Shown here: in pieces, positions 7,460-11,312 of the stretch
Layout: the number at the start of each line of letters is the position of its first letter
Position numbering within the stretch: position 1 is the first letter of the stretch
Assembly: GCA_947095945.1 (NCBI GenBank)
Contig: CAMUQM010000048.1
Location: 1 to 11,312 of the forward strand
DNA: 11,312 nt
Origin: an uncultured Prevotella sp.
GTDB taxonomy: Bacteria > Bacteroidota > Bacteroidia > Bacteroidales > Bacteroidaceae
Reading direction: 5' to 3'
The notes under the pieces: model-generated
Seen by the model: the letters and a program-made list of their open reading frames with translations, nothing else
What the model was told of the DNA's origin: nothing
Database searches by the model: none
Made by a program: the position numbers and the translations under genes

Positions 7460-7927
7460 TTAATTATTACTAATTTGATATTTTATTAAAGTATCATCCA
7501 AACAATGAATTTCAATTTTACCATAATTATTTTCAATTTTATTGTATGTGTCAGGTAATGATATTGTTTTTATGACTTCATATTGCTTTATATCTATAAC
7601 AAAAACCTCTAATTCAGTAGCTACAAATATCTTTTTGTCATACATAACCATTTCGCAAAAAAGATACATTAAATCCAAACACATGATCCTATGTTTTTTC
7701 CTAAAATCATAAATAGCAAAATTTTGGTCAATTCCTATAGCATATACTTTAGGATATATTTTTAGGAACTCAGGTTGTAATAAGTCGCTTGACCAAGCTA
7801 TTTTTACATAAAAATTGCCTTCCACTAATTTTCCATATATTCGATAAGAATCATTATGGGAATCATCAAAAACTGGATCATAATTTAATTTTTTATATGT
7901 AAAATAGTCTATAATCTTAAGTTTCAT
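7460..7927 (-). CDS. orphan immunity candidate, soluble 155-aa protein
   Basis: I do not recognise a family. The protein (MKLKIIDYFTYKK...) has no signal peptide or membrane segment, so it should be cytoplasmic. It is rich in alternating hydrophobic strands (YVKIAWSSDLL, VYAIGIDQNFAIYDF, KIFVATELEVFVIDIK, KIEIHCLDDTLIKYQI), a pattern recalling the blades of a small beta-propeller. Its ATG overlaps the TGA of a toxin-tail remnant by four bases (ATGA, 7927-7924), the typical toxin/immunity coupling, which supports an immunity role although the toxin body is gone. The stop codon is followed in the same frame by the next Rhs core fragment. Its intact frame beside a destroyed toxin suggests selection for protection. 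The function is inferred from position only. Confidence 0.65.
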   Translation of the reverse strand: MKLKIIDYFTYKKLNYDPVFDDSHNDSYRIYGKLVEGNFYVKIAWSSDLLQPEFLKIYPKVYAIGIDQNFAIYDFRKKHRIMCLDLMYLFCEMVMYDKKIFVATELEVFVIDIKQYEVIKTISLPDTYNKIENNYGKIEIHCLDDTLIKYQISNN

Positions 7928-8007
7928 TTCTTTTTAAAAATTTTGGGAATGATTGTTGTTACTTTTGGTGCTTTTGTCATATCTCCACCAGCGTAGAAAA
8001 AACTAAA
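7924..8007 (-). pseudogene. C-terminal tail of a lost Rhs toxin
   Basis: The frame reads FSFFYAGGDMTKAPKVTTII then PKIFKKK and TGA, a basic C-terminal tail whose stop overlaps the start of the 155-aa immunity candidate by four bases. It is joined directly, out of frame, to a short core scar (8008-8046). The rest of the toxin is missing. The basic ending resembles the Lys-rich end of the Rhs protein at 9658, and both contain AGGD; that shared motif may be chance. Confidence 0.55.
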
Positions 8008-8046
8008 CACCAGCAGCGGTGTAAGAGTAACGACTCGTCTTAGCAC
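8008..8046 (-). repeat. 39-bp Rhs core scar
   Basis: The minus strand encodes KTSRYSYTAAG, matching KTSRYTYNAAG of the full core copies, with most bases identical in DNA (for example 11188-11214 and 4151-4177). Homology stops on both sides: immunity-gene downstream sequence above and the toxin tail below. It begins about 19 bases after the stop of the 170-aa gene, the same arrangement as the larger core fragments, so it is best read as the deletion residue of a displaced cassette. Confidence 0.75.
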
Positions 8047-8064
8047 TACTCGTAAACCATTGTC

Positions 8065-8577
8065 TCATTTAGATTTGCCATCTTTTGTAGCAGTTGTCAA
8101 TTCATTAATAAATAATTTAAACTCTATTTCTGCTGTTTTTTTTTGAGAATTGCACCAATAGAAAGACTCTCCATCATTACCCATCTTAAAATACTCTATT
8201 CCCGTTTCCAATAAATCTTCCCACATGTTCGAAATATCAGAAATCTTACTTCTTGAGAAAGTCCCTATAATAATCAAAAGATGTCCCAAATAAAAGCTTT
8301 CATCTTCAACTATCATAGATATTATTTTTTTGCTTAAATTTAAATTCTTAGTATAAATTACTTTTTTTGAGTTAATAGTATGATATTCACTTTCTGGGTC
8401 TATATCATAGAGAATTGATATCTTCGTAGGACTCATCTCAAAAAGGAAAACTGATCTTTCTTGCACTTGACGGAAAATAAAATCAGAAATATATTTAAAC
8501 TTTGAATATAAAATTGCAGTATCAAATTCATTAATAAAATTTAGACTCAACATTTGATATTTTTTATATACTAACAT
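8065..8577 (-). CDS. orphan immunity candidate, soluble 170-aa protein
   Basis: I do not recognise a family. The protein (MLVYKKYQMLSLNFINEF...) has no signal peptide. One hydrophobic stretch (FYLGHLLIIIGTF, about residues 94-106) is too short and too embedded for a confident membrane anchor. The C-terminal part (MWEDLLETGIEYFKMGNDGE, then FKLFINELTTATKDGKSK) looks helical and acidic. A start at the second Met (8553) is also possible. Upstream lies a decayed Rhs tip without a toxin domain; downstream, 19 bases after the stop, is a 39-bp core scar. This is the position of an immunity gene that has outlived its toxin. An ATG overlapping its stop (ATGA, 8068-8065) opens a 21-codon frame through the scar. 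The role is inferred from context only. Confidence 0.65.
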   Translation of the reverse strand: MLVYKKYQMLSLNFINEFDTAILYSKFKYISDFIFRQVQERSVFLFEMSPTKISILYDIDPESEYHTINSKKVIYTKNLNLSKKIISMIVEDESFYLGHLLIIIGTFSRSKISDISNMWEDLLETGIEYFKMGNDGESFYWCNSQKKTAEIEFKLFINELTTATKDGKSK

Positions 8578-8599
8578 AGTTTACTTTATTTAATTAAAT

Positions 8600-9025
8600 G
8601 ATTTGCTCCTTCTTCTACCAACTACGATCCTCCAAAAGAACCTATTATACCGCCAACAATACCACCAACAAATCCCTTTAGTACATTTCCGCCCCATCAG
8701 GTTCCTTTATCCAGTAAAGAACTTCTCCTATTTGGTGAATCTCCAACTTCTATACCATATTCATCAATAAATCTAATGAGATTATTAAGTGTGAAACAAT
8801 AGCTATAGACATTTGGATGCTTTTCCGTCATGGAATCCACACACATTCATTTTCCCTGCGCTGCATCATAGTGGCGTGCACCATAATCATACTAATCCAA
8901 TCCGTTCATACGATTAAGTTCCTTGCCGTTGTACTTGTAAGTCTGTGTGTCTCAGCATGTACTCTCATCCATCCGTATAGCTCTCCGTATATCGTCCCAG
9001 TGCATCCGTGATGTAACAACATTAT
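8600..9025 (-). pseudogene. decayed Rhs tip of a different core family, toxin domain missing
   Basis: Read in one minus-strand frame, 8920-8600 gives TYKYNGKELNRMNGLD, stop, YDYGARHYDAAQGK, stop, MCVDSMTEKHPNVYSYCFTL, NNLIRFIDEYGIEVGD, then a stop and GGNVLKGFVGGIVGGIIGSF. This is an Rhs C-terminal core followed by the glycine-rich segment that often precedes a toxin. At least four in-frame stops interrupt it, and fragments upstream (YGELYGWMR, 8945-9000) sit in other frames, so it is inactivated. YDYGARHYDA differs from YYYGARYMNP of the other copies, so the piece comes from another Rhs subfamily. The toxin itself is absent and the orphan immunity gene begins at 8577. Confidence 0.8.
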
Positions 9026-9034
9026 AAGGTTCTC

Positions 9035-9183
9035 TTATTTTATATCATTTAACGGTCTATTTATAGAAGGGTTAGTTTCTAAAAATACAACATTAATTGT
9101 ATCAAACAGTCGTAAACATGAAGATTCTGATACAAAACCTATATAGGCTTGACCTTGATTTAAAAATCTATTTATTTGCTTGT
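9035..9183 (-). pseudogene. coding-like C-terminal remnant of unknown origin
   Basis: A frame overlapping the end of the membrane immunity gene continues past its stop for about 45 codons (INRFLNQGQAYIGFVSESS, CLRLFDTINVVFLETN, PSINRPLNDIK) and ends in TAA at 9035-9037. Its composition is protein-like, yet it has no ATG and an in-frame stop upstream. It could be the 3' end of another lost immunity or toxin gene left between two cassettes. It could also be chance in AT-rich DNA. Nothing else is seen between 9026 and 9167. Confidence 0.3.
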
Positions 9184-9656
9184 ACTTTCTTTTCCAAACT
9201 GATATATTCAATTATATATATTCCTTTTATAGGTTCTTTGAGTTCCAATAAAACGTCATATAATTTAGTCATATCTTTATCTGCCATTAGAGAATATTGG
9301 GGTAAAGAATGAAATCGACCAAAATTGTGCCCTTTGAATGTGAATAAAATTTTGTCTACTCTATTGTAGGTGTAACCATTCAAAGGAAGCCTATAAGTTT
9401 CCGTCTTTCCATCAAACTTTGCTATAATAAAAAGTATAGAAAACAAGAAGAAATATAGGTGTACAATTGTCTTGGCAATAGAAATCAGATTAAATTTCAA
9501 ATTCAAGGTGAAATATAATACTAAATCAATCAACAATGCTACACATAGGATAACCAAATAATACCAAAGATGAATTACAAGTGTGCAGTAGTAATAATAA
9601 GCACAAATAAAGATAATGAGGGAAAATATAATTTTCCGTATAGTTAATTCTTTCAT
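9168..9656 (-). CDS. three-helix membrane immunity candidate
   Basis: The chosen start (MKELTIRKIIF, 162 aa) lies one base after the stop of the Rhs tip (TAA-A-ATG). A longer frame from 9725 would overlap the toxin by 68 bases and add a basic stretch copied from toxin codons. Three hydrophobic segments are visible at about residues 9-25 (IIFSLIIFICAYYYY), 30-50 (WYYLVILCVALLIDLVLYF) and 58-78 (LISIAKTIVHLYFFLFSILF). A soluble domain follows (about 80-162; RLPLNGYTYNRVDKILFTFK through EPIKGIYIIEYISLEKK). A membrane protein directly behind an Rhs tip is probably its immunity partner, and suggests the toxin acts at or across the inner membrane. The family is not recognised. Confidence 0.75.
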   Translation of the reverse strand: MKELTIRKIIFSLIIFICAYYYYCTLVIHLWYYLVILCVALLIDLVLYFTLNLKFNLISIAKTIVHLYFFLFSILFIIAKFDGKTETYRLPLNGYTYNRVDKILFTFKGHNFGRFHSLPQYSLMADKDMTKLYDVLLELKEPIKGIYIIEYISLEKKVQANK

Positions 9657-9657
9657 T

Positions 9658-11312
9658 TTACTTATTATTTTTATTAGACGTTTTCTTATCTGGGCTTTTA
9701 AATGCTTTTTCAAATGCCAAATCACCTCCTGCTACAACAAGATTCTTTTTAGTAACCGCTTTTGCATATTTACGAACATCTCCTCTATATCTATCTTTCG
9801 CAATTTTTACCCTAGACACATCACTCTTCAGTCGAGCTTCAGATTTTCCTGCTTTTTGATTTCTTTTCAACTTATTAAGCGCAGTATATAATTTTTTATT
9901 GCTGCTTTCTAATCCACTGAGCAACTCATTTGCTCTTTTCTCCATTCCTTTGTCTAATAATGTTGATAAAGTAGCAGAAATAAACTCTTCAGTTAAATCT
10001 ATTTTATTAAAGTCTTTCCCTTTTTCAATGTCACCAATGATATTGGTAATCATAGTCTGAGCAACATCTATTGCAAATCGTCCCGCTTTACTATTTGCAA
10101 TTTTTCCTATTGTTTTTGTTGTCCCTGCACCATCAACAAGCAAGGAGATAGCTGCCGTAGAAATACCGTCAAAAGCTGCAGCTCCCCAGCGGACATGACG
10201 AAAAGCTGTTTTATAATCCATACCCTCAAAAATCCAGTTGGAAATAAAATCTACTCCAGCGGACACAACAAAAGCACTAATGCCTTCCACCGCAGCTCCT
10301 ATTGGTGAATTACCATCAGGATCAAGAAGTTTTATAGGATTATTAAAAGTATAACAATATCCTGTAACATTAGGATATTTTTCTGTCAAAGCATCCATCC
10401 CATACCATAAACTCGTGACTGGATTCATGTACCTTGCACCATAATAGTATAGACCAGTCTCTTCATCGAACTGTTTGCCATTGAACTTATATGGCATTTC
10501 CTCACTTGAGGAATGTTCATCCACTAACAGTTCACCGTATGGCAGATATGCATCATACTGGGTGATGTTGGCTTTATCATCTGTGATGTAAGATGTTGAG
10601 CCGAGGTGATCACTGTGATAGAAGAAGGTTTCCTCCTTTGTAGTGTCGTTTGGAATATAGCCATATCCAGCCTGTGGATCATCAGGGTTGCTTGGGTCGT
10701 TCCAGCTTACAGGTGGACCAGGGTTGGTATTTGGTGTGGTGTTCGGCTTCGGAGTCTGAATCCAACCCTGTGGCACATCATGGTTACCGAGTTCTGTGAG
10801 GACGGCATTATACCCTACACCAGTGTTCTCTGGATCACCATACGCACCCTTCTCTGTAGGTACACCAGGAGCAATGCCCTGCTGTTTATAATAAGCCTCT
10901 TTCTGCTTCTGTATCTGATTCATGCGTTCAGCATAGTCCTGCTGACCAGCCGTTACATATGAGCCATTACGCCCATAGACATTATTGAACAGACCCGTTC
11001 CTATCCTTGAAGCAACTCGTTTGTCACCAATGAAGTAATGCTTTGTAAAGCGATTCTTGTTTACAGAGAGGATACTTGCTGGGTAGAGCGTGAAGTTATC
11101 CGTTTCGTGGAACGTGATTCCCTGCGGTGCTCCATTGATATACACACCCTCCATCGTACCATAACTCTTCATGATGCGTTCACCAGCAGCATTGTAAGTG
11201 TAACGACTCGTCTTACCGTTATCAGAGAGTACCATCAGACGGTTGTCTTTATCCCAGTACATCTCACGGGTAGTGTTCGTTGAGTCATTTGTCACCAACA
11301 CAGGATTACCGT
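9658..11312 (-). CDS. Rhs protein (5' end outside window) with unrecognised membrane-active-like C-terminal tip
   Basis: The core frame is open to the window edge and runs through YTYNAAGERIMKSYGTMEG, SDHLGSTSYITD and YYYGARYMNPVTSLWYGMDA to the boundary KLLDPDGNSPIG. Here DPxG is intact, but the upstream conserved VDPL reads MDAL. The tip of about 215 residues starts with a hydrophobic Gly/Ala-rich part (GAAVEGISAFVVSAGVDFIS, WGAAAFDGISTAAISLLVDG), like the segments between Rhs core and toxin or those of pore formers. It then has a helical, coiled-coil-like basic part (ANELLSGLESSNKKLYTALN, VRKYAKAVTKKNLVVAGGD) and a Lys/Asn-rich end. I see no catalytic motif. The upstream part lies outside the window, so this may be the active full-length Rhs gene or another displaced tip. 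A membrane immunity gene follows one base later. Confidence 0.8.
   Translation of the reverse strand, partial: GNPVLVTNDSTNTTREMYWDKDNRLMVLSDNGKTSRYTYNAAGERIMKSYGTMEGVYINGAPQGITFHETDNFTLYPASILSVNKNRFTKHYFIGDKRVASRIGTGLFNNVYGRNGSYVTAGQQDYAERMNQIQKQKEAYYKQQGIAPGVPTEKGAYGDPENTGVGYNAVLTELGNHDVPQGWIQTPKPNTTPNTNPGPPVSWNDPSNPDDPQAGYGYIPNDTTKEETFFYHSDHLGSTSYITDDKANITQYDAYLPYGELLVDEHSSSEEMPYKFNGKQFDEETGLYYYGARYMNPVTSLWYGMDALTEKYPNVTGYCYTFNNPIKLLDPDGNSPIGAAVEGISAFVVSAGVDFISNWIFEGMDYKTAFRHVRWGAAAFDGISTAAISLLVDGAGTTKTIGKIANSKAGRFAIDVAQTMITNIIGDIEKGKDFNKIDLTEEFISATLSTLLDKGMEKRANELLSGLESSNKKLYTALNKLKRNQKAGKSEARLKSDVSRVKIAKDRYRGDVRKYAKAVTKKNLVVAGGDLAFEKAFKSPDKKTSNKNNK

Noticed and set aside
8817..9011. 64-aa plus-strand ORF
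   Set aside because: It lies opposite the decayed Rhs tip, whose minus-strand reading shows clear Rhs motifs.
9657..9725. Upstream start at 9725 for the membrane immunity gene
   Set aside because: The extra 23 residues overlap toxin codons, while ATG 9656 sits one base after the toxin stop and directly precedes the first membrane helix.

Overview
The window looks like an accessory locus of a Bacteroidota genome, most probably Prevotella or a close relative. The reasons are the AT-rich gene tips, the A-rich leaders without clear Shine-Dalgarno sites, the Bacteroidota-style Rhs core (SDHLGSTSYIT, YKFNGKQFDEETGLYYYGAR) and a 22-bp AAAAGG-type intergenic tandem repeat. The genus is an inference. 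Every gene I accept lies on the minus strand, so the locus reads from high to low coordinates.

The region is an array of Rhs (YD-repeat) polymorphic toxin tips with their immunity genes. Nearly identical pieces of one Rhs core occur four times (1-1234, 3351-4445, 5604-7441, 10391-11312), collinear wherever they overlap. Each of the last three runs into a different AT-rich C-terminal effector, and an unrelated small gene follows within a few bases. In transcription order: (a) 11312-9658, Rhs core with a Gly/Ala-rich then Lys-rich helical tip of unknown activity, followed by a three-helix membrane immunity candidate (9656-9168); (b) 9167-8600, an unexplained coding-like remnant and a decayed tip of a different Rhs core family, followed by an orphan 170-aa immunity candidate (8577-8065); (c) 8046-7924, a 39-bp core scar joined to the last residues of a lost toxin, followed by an orphan 155-aa immunity candidate (7927-7460); (d) 7441-4880, a 5'-truncated core with a Ser-Asp-His lipase-like tip, followed by a four-helix membrane protein (4877-4479); (e) 4445-2606, a more truncated core with a metzincin-type zinc protease tip, followed by a lipoprotein (2619-2200) and a strong intrinsic terminator (2144-2180).

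Below the terminator is about 0.95 kb without a convincing gene. It holds a 707-bp MITE-like element with 55-bp inverted ends (48/55 identical) and a four-unit 22-bp tandem repeat. Beyond it, a further core copy (1-1234) starts abruptly next to a possible Bacteroidota promoter and runs off the window.

My reading is that successive recombination events in the homologous core installed new tip/immunity pairs and pushed older ones downstream. Old immunity genes were kept, while old toxins were left with core stubs of different lengths or eroded. No secretion, PAAR or VgrG gene lies in the window, so the delivery route cannot be seen. Functional calls rest on motifs read by eye, with no database search.
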